A stretch of DNA of 64,000 nucleotides from Paenibacillus anaericanus. GTDB taxonomy: Bacteria; Bacillota; Bacilli; Paenibacillales; Paenibacillaceae. Position numbers and translations under genes: made by a program. Location of the stretch: NCBI RefSeq assembly GCF_003994475.1, contig NZ_RZNY01000016.1:82961-146960 (forward strand). Reading direction: 5' to 3'. Position 1 is the stretch's first letter; each line of letters starts with the position of its first letter. Below, piece by piece: positions 1 through 8,991 of this stretch. A model generated the notes under the pieces. It saw only the letters and a list, made by a program, of their open reading frames with translations, did no database searches and was not told the DNA's origin.

Positions 1-80
1 CAGCCGCTTAACACAGAAAAAACAACTAACATTAGACATATTGAAACTAAAAAATTACGTGTACTCTTCTTTTGGTTCAT
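1..80 (-). CDS. Sugar ABC transporter substrate-binding lipoprotein (N-terminus only, cut by window edge)
   Basis: An ATG at 80 on the minus strand follows a good ribosome binding site (AGGGGG, seven bases upstream). It opens a frame running off the window at base 1. The 26 visible residues are a basic start (MNQKKSTR), a hydrophobic segment and the lipobox LSG followed by a codon beginning TG, almost certainly Cys. This is a lipoprotein signal peptide. Two CUT1 permease genes lie directly upstream on the same strand, so the protein is most likely the extracellular sugar-binding subunit of that transporter. The binding domain is outside the window, so this identity rests on context. Confidence 0.75.
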   Translation of the reverse strand, partial: MNQKKSTRNFLVSICLMLVVFSVLSG

Positions 81-183
81 TTTTCTTGCCCCCTGTTTTG
101 TAAAATAAGCAATCATCTATCAACATCAGTATAATGACTGGCTTATTAGTGCAAGTGTAAGATTTTGAGGTAAAAGGATTACT

Positions 184-196
184 ATTTTGACCTTTT
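184..196 (-). promoter_or_regulatory. TGACCT-type operator motif, copy A (upstream of binding-protein gene)
   Basis: The 13-mer ATTTTGACCTTTT (plus strand) sits 104 bp upstream of the binding-protein ATG. Identical copies occur at 2091-2103 and 8928-8940, at similar distances from other gene starts of this locus. The position fits an activator site just upstream of a promoter. The nearby YesN-type regulator is the likely binder; this is inference. Confidence 0.5.
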
Positions 197-207
197 CCTT
201 TCGAACA

Positions 208-1044
208 TCAACCTTTCACACCACCAAGTGCAATTCCACTAATAACTTGTTTCTGCAAAGTGACAAATAAAATCAATAAAGGAATAATGGCTGATAAGGA
301 CGCCATCATCATAATGGCATCATTTGTCGTATAATCATCTCTGAACAAGGTCATGCCGAGCGGAATCGTATAAAGTGCCTTGGATTGCAAGAAAATAAGT
401 GGGTTCTGGTAGTCATTCCATGACCAAATAAATTTAATGATAGCAACGGTTGCAAGTACTGGCTGACATAGCGGAATGATAATAGACGCGAATGTTCTAA
501 CTTGACCTGCTCCATCAATTTTAGCCGCTTCAAGATACTCATCACTAATGCCAACCATAAACTGACGGAGTAGGAACGTGAAATAAATAGAAAACATGCT
601 CATGAAAATCAGTGCTACGTGAGTATCGTAAAGGCCTAACCAGCGAATCAGCATAAAACGAGGAATCAACGTGGCTTGATCTGGTATGATCATAAATGAT
701 AACAGAGCCGTAAACACTAAATTTCTTCCCCGAAAGCGGAGTTTCGTAAATGCATAAGCCGCCATTGTTGAAATGACCAAAGTAATACATGTTACAATAA
801 CAGCAATTTTAATCGAGTTAAAATAAACATGAAGAAATGGTACTTTCCCCATCCAAACCGCTTTGAAATTGTACACCACATTTGTGGATTTAGGAATCCA
901 CGCAATGGGGAAACGCATAACATCCTTTTCATATTTAAAAGCAGATGAAATCATCCATACAAATGGAATCAAAAAGAAAATGGATAGCACTCCCATCAGA
1001 ATGGTAGTGATCAATTTGGAAATGTTTTGTCTAATGAATAGCAA
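208..1044 (-). CDS. CUT1 carbohydrate ABC transporter permease (MalG/AraQ-like)
   Basis: This 278-residue integral membrane protein has about six hydrophobic segments and the permease EAA motif EYLEAAKIDGAGQ near residue 171, where the cytoplasmic ATPase docks. Length and the C-terminal hydrophobic segment followed by a short tail fit the MalG/AraQ-like half of CUT1 importers. It lies 20 bp after the partner permease (1065-2000) and 127 bp before the binding-protein gene, so the three genes form one importer for an oligosaccharide. No ATPase gene is present; Firmicute CUT1 systems often share a distant MsmX-type ATPase. The substrate is probably a product of the neighbouring lyase, GH88 and GH95 enzymes (inferred). 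Confidence 0.9.
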   Translation of the reverse strand: MLFIRQNISKLITTILMGVLSIFFLIPFVWMISSAFKYEKDVMRFPIAWIPKSTNVVYNFKAVWMGKVPFLHVYFNSIKIAVIVTCITLVISTMAAYAFTKLRFRGRNLVFTALLSFMIIPDQATLIPRFMLIRWLGLYDTHVALIFMSMFSIYFTFLLRQFMVGISDEYLEAAKIDGAGQVRTFASIIIPLCQPVLATVAIIKFIWSWNDYQNPLIFLQSKALYTIPLGMTLFRDDYTTNDAIMMMASLSAIIPLLILFVTLQKQVISGIALGGVKG

Positions 1045-1064
1045 CAGAAGTCCCTCCCTTTTTA

Positions 1065-2000
1065 TTAATCTTCCTCATTCCTAAACTTCCAGGTTATCGC
1101 AGTAATCACAGCAATGATGGCAAACAATAGCCACGATATAGCCGAAGCGTATCCCATGTTATAATTCACGAATCCTTCTTGATAGATCCGGAATACAATA
1201 ACCGTAGAGGAATTGTCCGGTCCTCCTCCAGTCAAGTAGGAGATGATATCAAATACTTTAAATGAACCGATCAACATCGTAATAAACAAGAAAAAGGTAG
1301 TGGAGCGAAGTAACGGAATCGTGATTTTGAAAAACTTTGTTATTGAAGTTGCACCATCAATTTCTGCAGCTTCATATAGTTCATTCGATATACTTGTCAG
1401 CCCAGCCAAGTAAATAATAATTGTATATCCGAGTCCAGCCCAAGAACTGATAATCGCAATAGCCAAGAGCGACGTCTTAGGATCCACAAGCCATTTCGGC
1501 GGACTGGAAATTCCAAGATCCATAAGAAACTGATTAATAGGTCCTAACGAAGGGTGAAATAATGCACTCCACACTGCTGCAATCGCGATAATGGACGAGA
1601 TATAAGGAATGAAGAACACTACCTTAAAATAGTCCTTCCAAAACACCTTGTTATGGATAAGAACTGCCAGTACCAGTGAAATGGCCATCGGAATGGGCAC
1701 CGTTAACACCGTATAAATCAAATTGTTCTTCAATGCTTTCATGATGGTTGGATCTTGAAACATGTGAATGAAATTGTCTAGCCCTAAAAATTTAATTCCT
1801 GATACCCCTGACAACAGATCCCAAGAGGTAAAGCTTAAGTAAAGAGAGAACCCAAGAGCAAATACATTTAGCAATAGCATGCCTATGATCTCCGGAGCTA
1901 GAAATAACCAGCCTATCAAAGCTTCTTTCCGCTTCGGAGTCCAGAATTTACTTGGCATCTGAAGCCTTTCAGGAGTAATGGTTGGTTTAGCAGATTCCAC
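1065..2000 (-). CDS. CUT1 carbohydrate ABC transporter permease (MalF/UgpA/AraP-like)
   Basis: This 311-residue permease has a cytoplasmic N-terminus containing PKRKEALIGWLFLAPE, which is typical of UgpA/LplB-type permeases. About six membrane segments follow, with an EAA motif ELYEAAEIDGATS near residue 210. It pairs with the permease at 208-1044. It is the first gene of the transporter unit. Upstream there is a 200-bp gap holding the regulator gene's terminator (2141-2173) and an operator-like motif (2091-2103). It probably has its own promoter controlled by the adjacent two-component system. Confidence 0.9.
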   Translation of the reverse strand: MESAKPTITPERLQMPSKFWTPKRKEALIGWLFLAPEIIGMLLLNVFALGFSLYLSFTSWDLLSGVSGIKFLGLDNFIHMFQDPTIMKALKNNLIYTVLTVPIPMAISLVLAVLIHNKVFWKDYFKVVFFIPYISSIIAIAAVWSALFHPSLGPINQFLMDLGISSPPKWLVDPKTSLLAIAIISSWAGLGYTIIIYLAGLTSISNELYEAAEIDGATSITKFFKITIPLLRSTTFFLFITMLIGSFKVFDIISYLTGGGPDNSSTVIVFRIYQEGFVNYNMGYASAISWLLFAIIAVITAITWKFRNEED

Positions 2001-2090
2001 TTCGTATCACCTCAACATTTAATAAGTTAATACTATGATAATTAAAAATCACAACAGACGAAGGATGGATTATGACCAAGTACGAGTAAT

Positions 2091-2103
2091 ATTTTGACCT
2101 TTT
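2091..2103 (-). promoter_or_regulatory. TGACCT-type operator motif, copy B (upstream of permease unit)
   Basis: The same 13-mer as at 184-196 and 8928-8940 (ATTTTGACCTTTT, plus strand) lies 91 bp upstream of the first permease start, between the regulator terminator and the permease promoter region. Confidence 0.5.
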
Positions 2104-2140
2104 ATGGCGCAGTATTGACGGAAAATATGAATTAAAGAAA

Positions 2141-2173
2141 GAAAAATAACCTATCCATAAATGGACAGGTTAT
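2141..2173 (-). terminator. Rho-independent terminator after the response-regulator gene
   Basis: On the minus strand ATAACCTGTCCA pairs with TGGATAGGTTAT (one G-T wobble) around a TTTA loop and runs into a T-rich tract. It lies 29 bp after the regulator stop and separates that operon from the permease operon. Confidence 0.8.
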
Positions 2174-2201
2174 CTTACATGGTTCATAAAGAGTAGTTCT
2201 T

Positions 2202-3800
2202 TTATTTTGCATACCTGCTTACAGCATGCTTTGTTTTATATTCACTAGGAGTCATTCCAATATACTTCTTAAATACTTTCGAAAAATAAGTCCTGTCCGA
2301 ATATCCAAGTCCCATCGCTAAAGATTCAAGCGTTTGACTAGACGTTTTCATCATCTTTGTAGCAATCCCCATTTTATATTGATGAACGTAATCGGTAAAA
2401 TTGATCCCGGTTAATCGCTTAAAATAACGTGAAAAGTAACTTGAATTCAAATATAAGTAGTGCGCCATATCGATTGAAGTAATATTCTCAGATATATGTT
2501 TATCGATAAATTGTTGAATAATCTGCAATTTGGGTTCTTTGACAGCCGTTCCAGAACCCTTCTGGCGATATTGTGTAATATGTGTAAGTTTACTTACTAC
2601 CAGTTCCATTACATCCTCTAACGTCCTTGCAAATGACAGGTAAGAATAGATCGCTTCATTCGACTTCCATTTTGAAAACATGATATCAATACTGCGCAAT
2701 AGAATTAATAAATCCTGGACGAATTCACTTGGCTCAATACGTTTCTCTTGTGCGTTCCTTCCCATGGTTGAGACAATGTTACGTATACTTTCTGTATCAT
2801 CCTTCAGTATTGCACGTTCAATATCACTCTTATAAGGATCCAACAACCCTTGAGGTGAGGGTAAGAATATATGCTGTAACAAGAGTTGCACATCCTTAAC
2901 TACTAGTTCATTACTCTCATAAAACTCATTTTTATGTTGAACAATCTGATGATAGAAAGATCCAAGCGACTGTAATCCTATTCTATCTGTCACGGTAACC
3001 ATGCTTAATTGCAATTTCAAGAACCGGGAACAACGATCCTCCAGCTCCTGCAAATACTTTTGAAAATGGAGGTAGGCATTACTCGCCAGGTTGACCCTGT
3101 AATTATATAAAACAACAAGTTTTTCTTGATCCATAAATGGTGTGATTCCCTCATAAGACACAGATAACTCCATTGCAATATTGTAAATGGCATAGAATAT
3201 TAAAGGAAGGTTGCTCTGATCATACAGTCGTTCGTATGTTGAGAACTTGATATTCACCGTCCCCATCATAAAGCAAGGGTATCCCCATGAAATACCAAGT
3301 TGGGCTGCATATTCCACAGTTGATTCAGGAGGAGCTCCATCGATGACTTTTTGAATTAGACCTTGTTTGAACAGTTCCCTGTTATAACTTGATACATCCT
3401 TATCTAATCTACTTGCTGTCTTTTCTAACAAGCGTATTGAATTTTTCAAACTTTGTTCGAGCTGCTCCGCAGTCAATTTATCCTTGAGAAGATAATCGTC
3501 GGCATTCAGCTTTACTGCTTGCTGAGCATAATGAAAATCCTCATGACAGGTCAAAAATATCACTCTAATATCCGGCTTCATTTGACGGAAGATAGCTGCA
3601 AGTTCAATTCCGCTTTTTTTGGGCAATCCGATGTCAGTGATGACAATATCGGGTGATGTTTCCTTAAACATTAGAAGAGCCTTTGCACTCGAGTAGGTTG
3701 ATCCAACAACATGTAGATTGAGCGACTCCCACTCTACCATCTGTTGCAAAACTTTAAGCATAGGGACATCATCATCAATTAACATAACTTTATGCATCAT
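2202..3800 (-). CDS. YesN-type response regulator, receiver plus AraC DNA-binding domain
   Basis: I place the start at the ATG at 3800, because GGGAGG lies 8 bases upstream; a longer frame to 3836 has no such site. That gives about 532 residues. The N-terminal CheY-like receiver starts MMHKVMLIDDDVPMLK, with the phospho-accepting Asp in DIVITDIGLP near residue 54. A long middle region follows, then a C-terminal AraC/XylS domain with two helix-turn-helix units (about 430-530, ending in the typical MTPSEYK). It overlaps the kinase gene by 11 bases, so the two are co-translated. It probably activates the surrounding glycan operons through the TGACCT motifs; that target is inferred. Confidence 0.92.
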   Translation of the reverse strand: MMHKVMLIDDDVPMLKVLQQMVEWESLNLHVVGSTYSSAKALLMFKETSPDIVITDIGLPKKSGIELAAIFRQMKPDIRVIFLTCHEDFHYAQQAVKLNADDYLLKDKLTAEQLEQSLKNSIRLLEKTASRLDKDVSSYNRELFKQGLIQKVIDGAPPESTVEYAAQLGISWGYPCFMMGTVNIKFSTYERLYDQSNLPLIFYAIYNIAMELSVSYEGITPFMDQEKLVVLYNYRVNLASNAYLHFQKYLQELEDRCSRFLKLQLSMVTVTDRIGLQSLGSFYHQIVQHKNEFYESNELVVKDVQLLLQHIFLPSPQGLLDPYKSDIERAILKDDTESIRNIVSTMGRNAQEKRIEPSEFVQDLLILLRSIDIMFSKWKSNEAIYSYLSFARTLEDVMELVVSKLTHITQYRQKGSGTAVKEPKLQIIQQFIDKHISENITSIDMAHYLYLNSSYFSRYFKRLTGINFTDYVHQYKMGIATKMMKTSSQTLESLAMGLGYSDRTYFSKVFKKYIGMTPSEYKTKHAVSRYAK

Positions 3801-5520
3801 AGCTTCGTCCTCCCGGTATGAAAACTTGATGATCATGAACAGGAATTTGGAGGAAGGCAGTTACTCCACCCATATTATTTTGATATAGACATAAAGTTGC
3901 AGTTGGACCGAATGAAAGCCTCAACCTTTGGACCACATTAATAAGCCCTACTCTTGTATAAGAGGCGTGCTGATCCGTATCGTTTGATTGGAGCTGTTGA
4001 TTCAGCACTGATAGTTGTTCTTCCTCCATACCACTTCCGTTATCCTCGATATCGATCATAATACAATTTTGATCTCTTCTAGCATGAATCGATATTTTCG
4101 CATCAGGATTGTCCACTAAACCATGTACAATTGCATTTTCAATTAATGGCTGCAGCATCAACTTAGGAATAACCCATTGTTTCAAGTCGGGCTCTAAATC
4201 AACCACCAGTTCCAAGGGAATTTCATTCCTGATCTTCATGATATCTATATAATGCCCTAGCAATTCGCACTCTTCCAGTAATGTTGTAGGTTCATTGATC
4301 TTCAAATAGGCGCGGAGCAGACTCATTAATGAATCAATCACTCCGCTATGCAATTGATCCTTTTGCAATATCAGGCTGCATTTGATGGAGTTTAGCGTAT
4401 TAATCAAAAAGTGTGGCCGAATCTGCATAAACAATGCATCCAGTTCCATAACCCTTTTTTGTTCCTGCTCTTGCTCAATATCGTAAATGAGTCCCTTAAG
4501 TTGATCCATCATCGTATTTAACGTGTGTCCTAACTCGGCGATTTCATCTCCCCCCTTCACTTCAATCCTTACGTCCAGGTTCCCCATTCCAAACTGTCGA
4601 ATCACTCGCTGCAACTTTTGAATAGGTCTGTGCAGTCTTCTGGCCATAAATAAGGATGTTATGCTGAAAAGGATAAAGAAAAGAATAACCCCTCCAATAC
4701 CCGTAAAAAATGTTCTTGAAATTTTACCCGTAAATGCTTCTTTATTCGCTTCATACACAAGAGTCCAATCCGTTTTGTCTAATGTGACCTCAGAGCGTAG
4801 GTTAGAACTCTTTGGGTCTGAATCATGCGACGAAAGTTTAGTATTTCCTGCGATTCGATTTCCTCCCGCGTCTAAAAGAACAATCTTCCCAAACTCGACT
4901 GGCTTAAGTAGTCTTTCAAAATACGATTCCGAAATCCCAATGATAAGAACAGATAGATACTCTTTTTCATGACTACCATGAATCACTCTGGCCATATAAT
5001 AGGTACCCTCGTTACTAGACTTACCTGTGACCATACCGAGCCATTGAAGGGTTTCAGGCTTGTTGAAATCGATTTTTTCATACAAATGATCTAGGTTCCG
5101 ATTGACTAGCTTCAAGTCTTCTTCATTAGAAGGAATGATAAAGCGCTTTCTATTTACCAGATACATACTAATGTTATTATTTAATGGTTTAGATGTAATT
5201 AAGGAAAATACACCTTTGATTTCGTTAAAATTTATATAATCATCATAAGTACGCAGCTTGTCCGCATCCGCAAATTTTTTCAAATACGTCCTAAAACTCG
5301 TATCGTTAACAATAAAATGTGAGGAAAACGTAACATCATCAATCGTCTTTCCAATTTCATCAATAATTACATTCAAGAAGTTCTCATTACTTAACTGCAG
5401 CTTCTCTACCATTGTTTCTTTAATTAGAATAAAAGAGATGACCGAAACGGTAATGATGGGTACGATAATGAAAAGAAGAAACGATAGCTGTATTCTTCGG
5501 TAAAAGGTCAACTTAAACAT
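3790..5520 (-). CDS. YesM-type sensor histidine kinase
   Basis: This 576-residue membrane kinase has a first transmembrane segment near residues 10-32, an extracytoplasmic sensing region of Cache type to about 275, a second transmembrane segment (about 276-300) and a HAMP linker. The PF06580-type histidine box RPHFLINTLNS is near residue 369. The HATPase domain has LIENAIVHGL near 460 and DNGSGM near 493. It belongs to the LytS/YesM family, which partners AraC-type regulators. It sits 30 bp after the heparinase-like gene and overlaps the regulator gene. It probably senses an extracellular sugar or its complex with the binding lipoprotein (inference). Confidence 0.92.
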   Translation of the reverse strand: MFKLTFYRRIQLSFLLFIIVPIITVSVISFILIKETMVEKLQLSNENFLNVIIDEIGKTIDDVTFSSHFIVNDTSFRTYLKKFADADKLRTYDDYINFNEIKGVFSLITSKPLNNNISMYLVNRKRFIIPSNEEDLKLVNRNLDHLYEKIDFNKPETLQWLGMVTGKSSNEGTYYMARVIHGSHEKEYLSVLIIGISESYFERLLKPVEFGKIVLLDAGGNRIAGNTKLSSHDSDPKSSNLRSEVTLDKTDWTLVYEANKEAFTGKISRTFFTGIGGVILFFILFSITSLFMARRLHRPIQKLQRVIRQFGMGNLDVRIEVKGGDEIAELGHTLNTMMDQLKGLIYDIEQEQEQKRVMELDALFMQIRPHFLINTLNSIKCSLILQKDQLHSGVIDSLMSLLRAYLKINEPTTLLEECELLGHYIDIMKIRNEIPLELVVDLEPDLKQWVIPKLMLQPLIENAIVHGLVDNPDAKISIHARRDQNCIMIDIEDNGSGMEEEQLSVLNQQLQSNDTDQHASYTRVGLINVVQRLRLSFGPTATLCLYQNNMGGVTAFLQIPVHDHQVFIPGGRSYDA

Positions 5521-5550
5521 GATTTACCGCGCCTCTCTCATGCTGCTTTT

Positions 5551-7713
5551 TCACTTTATAACCGTGATCTCTTTACCTTCGCCCTTTGTTACTATAAGCA
5601 CGACCTCACCGAATATTTGTATCCCATCAACCACATAAGAGTCGATAGCTCGGGCAGGTGGTCTATGACATACAACAATAATATGTTCCTCATCGGATTG
5701 TGGCAACATAATCTTGCACGCTTCTACGCTACTGTCGTCGGCTAATTCCCCGGTGTACAGGAATACCGTTATTTTCTTGACGATCGGAAGAGTAGTTTCC
5801 CCGGCCCGTAAAGGGTACAGAACCTGCATCATAGAGAACGCTCCGGAGTGGGTCCGTTCGTAACTTACATGATAGTTTGGTTCTACCAGATTATATTCAT
5901 AAGAAATAACACCCTCGCTTAGCTCTACCTTTAATTCTGAAGCATGAACAGGAATGATACAAAGATTGGCCTCATGCTTATTTTCAGTTCGGCAAATGCC
6001 CGTTTCCTGCGAAGTACTTATTTCACCCGGTGCAAAATGAAAGTATTGCTTACATGTATGTTCATGCTGACTATCAAAGTAATCTACCAATAACCAATAG
6101 TATGGCTTAATAAAAATAATTTGTCTGGAGGGATATACTGGATCATCGAGATGTTTATATCCATTATGGCTCCCACTTACGTAATCATAGCCGGTCTCCG
6201 TAATCCATTCGCTACATGTCTTTGAAGCTACTCTCCCAAATTGCCATGTATCGATAACTTCCGTAAATTCGATATCATCAACCACAGTTGTATTATGGGA
6301 ACTGCATAGTTTAAGTTGCCTACGCAGAGGCGTATGATCACTATAATTATACCTACCTAGATCAGTAAGCAGTTCTTTACCGTACGCATGAATATCAATA
6401 TGAAGCATATCGGCATGTCCGTGTCCCCCTCCAAGAGGACCGCAGCGAAAATACAAATATAAAGCTTGCTCATCCCAACCAGATCGCATCACATAATGTC
6501 CCGAATGTTCAAATGCGTGGGATAGCCGTGGTGGCACCAAAACAGGACATTCATCATAATAGCGGATGCCGTTTGATCCGAAATTCCATACATTATCAAA
6601 ATCGATACGATCATATCCGCCGAACCGAAGCGTAGCATCCTGTAACACAATTGCCGAAGCGGTCAGAACCGACCGGATATCATTATTATCACTGTCTCCT
6701 AGCATGATCTGCCTATGATTTGGCTTAGCCCAGTAGAGGGAAGCAATTGCCATCTTCCGAATAGTTTCCGTAATGGAATACTCTATTTCAATCTTATTAT
6801 TGATAGTCAGAGTCAACATATCTAGATAGCAATTCAATACTTCATGATGATAAGTGGGAGACTGCTCCCAATGGATTCCATCCTTCATTACTTGTAGCCT
6901 GGCCGTTTCTCCCATTCTCTCGATACTCAACTGTTGCCAATGAAACGATCGTTTGAATTCTGGCACAAATACAGACATCTCAATCAATCCACATGTTTCA
7001 AGTACGCCCCAATTGCTAATATGTTTCCAGCCTGTAAATGAAGAGGCTAGATATTCGGCATGCTCATGCATTGAGATGAATACCTTCGTTAGGAGATGCG
7101 ATGTCATATGTGGGCTGTTCATCACAAAAGGCAATGTTTTGATCCAGTTGCCGCAACGCAACCCGGCTTCGATAGAACGCCACGTTAACGTACCCATAGT
7201 TTGCTCAGAGGGAACAGGATTCCGTTCGATCCAATCCTCTAGTTGGAGGCAGAAGGTATTTGCATATTTCTCATCTCCGGTCATCTGATATGCTTGTCCA
7301 AGTGCCAGCCAGTATCTGTGGCGATTGAGCATGTAAGCCCATTCGACATCTCCGTCGGGGATATGATTCCAGTCTATTGGACCGTCAAAGGTTACGGGTA
7401 CACAAGTACGTTCCATATCCCATGGGAAACGGAAGAGGAAAGTTTGAGCAACGACTTCATCTGCCGCTTTCATCACTTCCCGTAATTCTTCTGGACAATG
7501 CAAACTTACATACTCACAAACTTCTGCTAGATCTTCCTTACAGAGAAACATCTTAGGATAGGTTCTGGACAACAAATATTGTTTGAACGCCATCAAGCCT
7601 TCATCATACCGTTCATCAAGAACAGCCTTCTTGACACGTTCCAAACCCGGATGATCAAGGTTAAGCAGACTAAATAGACTATTTTCATAACCTATTGGGT
7701 TATTCACGTTCAT
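5551..7713 (-). CDS. Heparinase II/III-family polysaccharide lyase
   Basis: The 720-residue protein has an N-terminal alpha-helical toroid of heparinase II/III type (about 40-370; motifs GTLTWRSIEAGLRCGNW and HEVLNCYLD). A beta-rich heparinase II/III domain follows (about 380-700; GGGHGHADMLHIDIHAYG and the downstream HNTTVVDD). Such enzymes cleave uronic-acid polysaccharides (heparin-like, alginate or ulvan-like) by beta-elimination, leaving unsaturated sugars. No signal peptide is seen, so it probably acts inside the cell on imported oligosaccharides. It overlaps the GH88 gene by 14 bases, and that enzyme removes exactly the unsaturated uronate a lyase creates. The exact substrate cannot be read from sequence. 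Confidence 0.85.
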   Translation of the reverse strand: MNVNNPIGYENSLFSLLNLDHPGLERVKKAVLDERYDEGLMAFKQYLLSRTYPKMFLCKEDLAEVCEYVSLHCPEELREVMKAADEVVAQTFLFRFPWDMERTCVPVTFDGPIDWNHIPDGDVEWAYMLNRHRYWLALGQAYQMTGDEKYANTFCLQLEDWIERNPVPSEQTMGTLTWRSIEAGLRCGNWIKTLPFVMNSPHMTSHLLTKVFISMHEHAEYLASSFTGWKHISNWGVLETCGLIEMSVFVPEFKRSFHWQQLSIERMGETARLQVMKDGIHWEQSPTYHHEVLNCYLDMLTLTINNKIEIEYSITETIRKMAIASLYWAKPNHRQIMLGDSDNNDIRSVLTASAIVLQDATLRFGGYDRIDFDNVWNFGSNGIRYYDECPVLVPPRLSHAFEHSGHYVMRSGWDEQALYLYFRCGPLGGGHGHADMLHIDIHAYGKELLTDLGRYNYSDHTPLRRQLKLCSSHNTTVVDDIEFTEVIDTWQFGRVASKTCSEWITETGYDYVSGSHNGYKHLDDPVYPSRQIIFIKPYYWLLVDYFDSQHEHTCKQYFHFAPGEISTSQETGICRTENKHEANLCIIPVHASELKVELSEGVISYEYNLVEPNYHVSYERTHSGAFSMMQVLYPLRAGETTLPIVKKITVFLYTGELADDSSVEACKIMLPQSDEEHIIVVCHRPPARAIDSYVVDGIQIFGEVVLIVTKGEGKEITVIK

Positions 7714-8830
7714 ACCAATAACCTCCTATTCCTTTCTCCAGTCTTATTAGTGCTTCCAAGTAGAAATAGTCTCCCCAGATCATATAATCATCAGGTGATA
7801 ACCCTCCATGTACATAATACGAACCATGCTTGAGTAATCCCTCTGCACCTTCTTCCCCGATCGTGGCATAACGTTCAACAAGTGATGTCATCGACTTCAT
7901 GCACATTTCCTGAAAGTAATCACGCTCGGTGTCCTGCTCATCCATGTGGGATATCAACTCTAGCAGACCAGCAGCTACAATCGCAGAAGCCGAGCTGTCC
8001 CGATAGGTATCTGCCCCTACAGGAGCATTAAAGTCCCAGTAAGCTACATGATCTTCCGGTAAATGTTCAAGGAAGTACCGGGCAAGTCGCTTGGAGGTAT
8101 CCAAGAATAGGGGATCTTTCGTATATCGATAAGAGAGTGCGAATCCGTATACGCCCCAGGCCTGCCCCCTCGTCCATGTTGATCCGTTCGTATAACCTTG
8201 ATGCGTCGCCCCTCCGATCGGTTCCCCCGTTTCCGAGTTGAAGAAGAATGTATGATAGGAACTGTCATCGCCTCTTACGAGGTAGCGTCTTGATTTCTCC
8301 GCTTGGGTTACAGCAACATCTCTATATGTTAAGTCACCTGTTTGTTCACTCGCCCAGTACAACAGCGGAAGGTTCAGCAGACAATCGATAATAATCCGCC
8401 CTTCCTCCTTAGAATCTCCCTTCTTCCCCCATGCTTGAATATAGCGACCTGGTTCACGCCACCGATTCATAAGTACGTCTGCTGCTTGCAGCGTTAATTG
8501 CCGAGCGGAATCGTCCTTCTCCACAATCCATTGTGCTTTGGAGGATAACGAGTACAGAAAACCGATATCATGGTGATCAAGCACTACATGATCTTGTAAC
8601 CGTTGATCAAAGCTAGCCACCGATTTATCCGCCGCATTGCGAAAACGCTCGTCATTGGAATATTCGTAGCATAACCAGAGCATTCCGGTCCAGAATCCGT
8701 TGGTCCAGTCATTATTATCAATTAATTCATAATTTGCATTACGACTGACGTGAGGGAATTTCTCACCGAATCTGTCTATATTTCTTAACGTCTTGGTAAT
8801 AGCGTCATTAATCGCATTTTTCCACATCAT
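7700..8830 (-). CDS. GH88 unsaturated glucuronyl hydrolase
   Basis: This 376-residue protein has the GH88 (alpha/alpha)6-barrel signatures: NDWTNGFWTGMLWLCYE near the N-terminus, GSTWTRGQAWGVYGFALSY in the middle, and DSSASAIVAAGLLEL near residue 280. Length is normal for the family. GH88 enzymes hydrate the 4,5-double bond of the unsaturated uronyl residue left by polysaccharide lyases, releasing it from the oligosaccharide end. There is no signal peptide, so it is cytoplasmic. It is the first gene of a probable operon with the heparinase-like lyase, kinase and regulator. A TGACCT motif lies 98 bp upstream (8928-8940). Confidence 0.92.
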   Translation of the reverse strand: MMWKNAINDAITKTLRNIDRFGEKFPHVSRNANYELIDNNDWTNGFWTGMLWLCYEYSNDERFRNAADKSVASFDQRLQDHVVLDHHDIGFLYSLSSKAQWIVEKDDSARQLTLQAADVLMNRWREPGRYIQAWGKKGDSKEEGRIIIDCLLNLPLLYWASEQTGDLTYRDVAVTQAEKSRRYLVRGDDSSYHTFFFNSETGEPIGGATHQGYTNGSTWTRGQAWGVYGFALSYRYTKDPLFLDTSKRLARYFLEHLPEDHVAYWDFNAPVGADTYRDSSASAIVAAGLLELISHMDEQDTERDYFQEMCMKSMTSLVERYATIGEEGAEGLLKHGSYYVHGGLSPDDYMIWGDYFYLEALIRLEKGIGGYWYERE

Positions 8831-8927
8831 GGTATCATAACCCCCATATACTTGATCATTGATTACGATCCATCATAGCAAACATATTCTAGTTTAATAG
8901 GTTTAAATTTTTGTAGGGATGTGCAAA

Positions 8928-8940
8928 ATTTTGACCTTTT
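8928..8940 (-). promoter_or_regulatory. TGACCT-type operator motif, copy C (upstream of GH88 operon)
   Basis: This third exact copy of ATTTTGACCTTTT (plus strand) lies 98 bp before the GH88 start codon. Confidence 0.5.
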
Positions 8941-8991
8941 CGTGCACCATGATGATCAAACAGAATATAAAGGTCGGAGCTCTCTGAAATA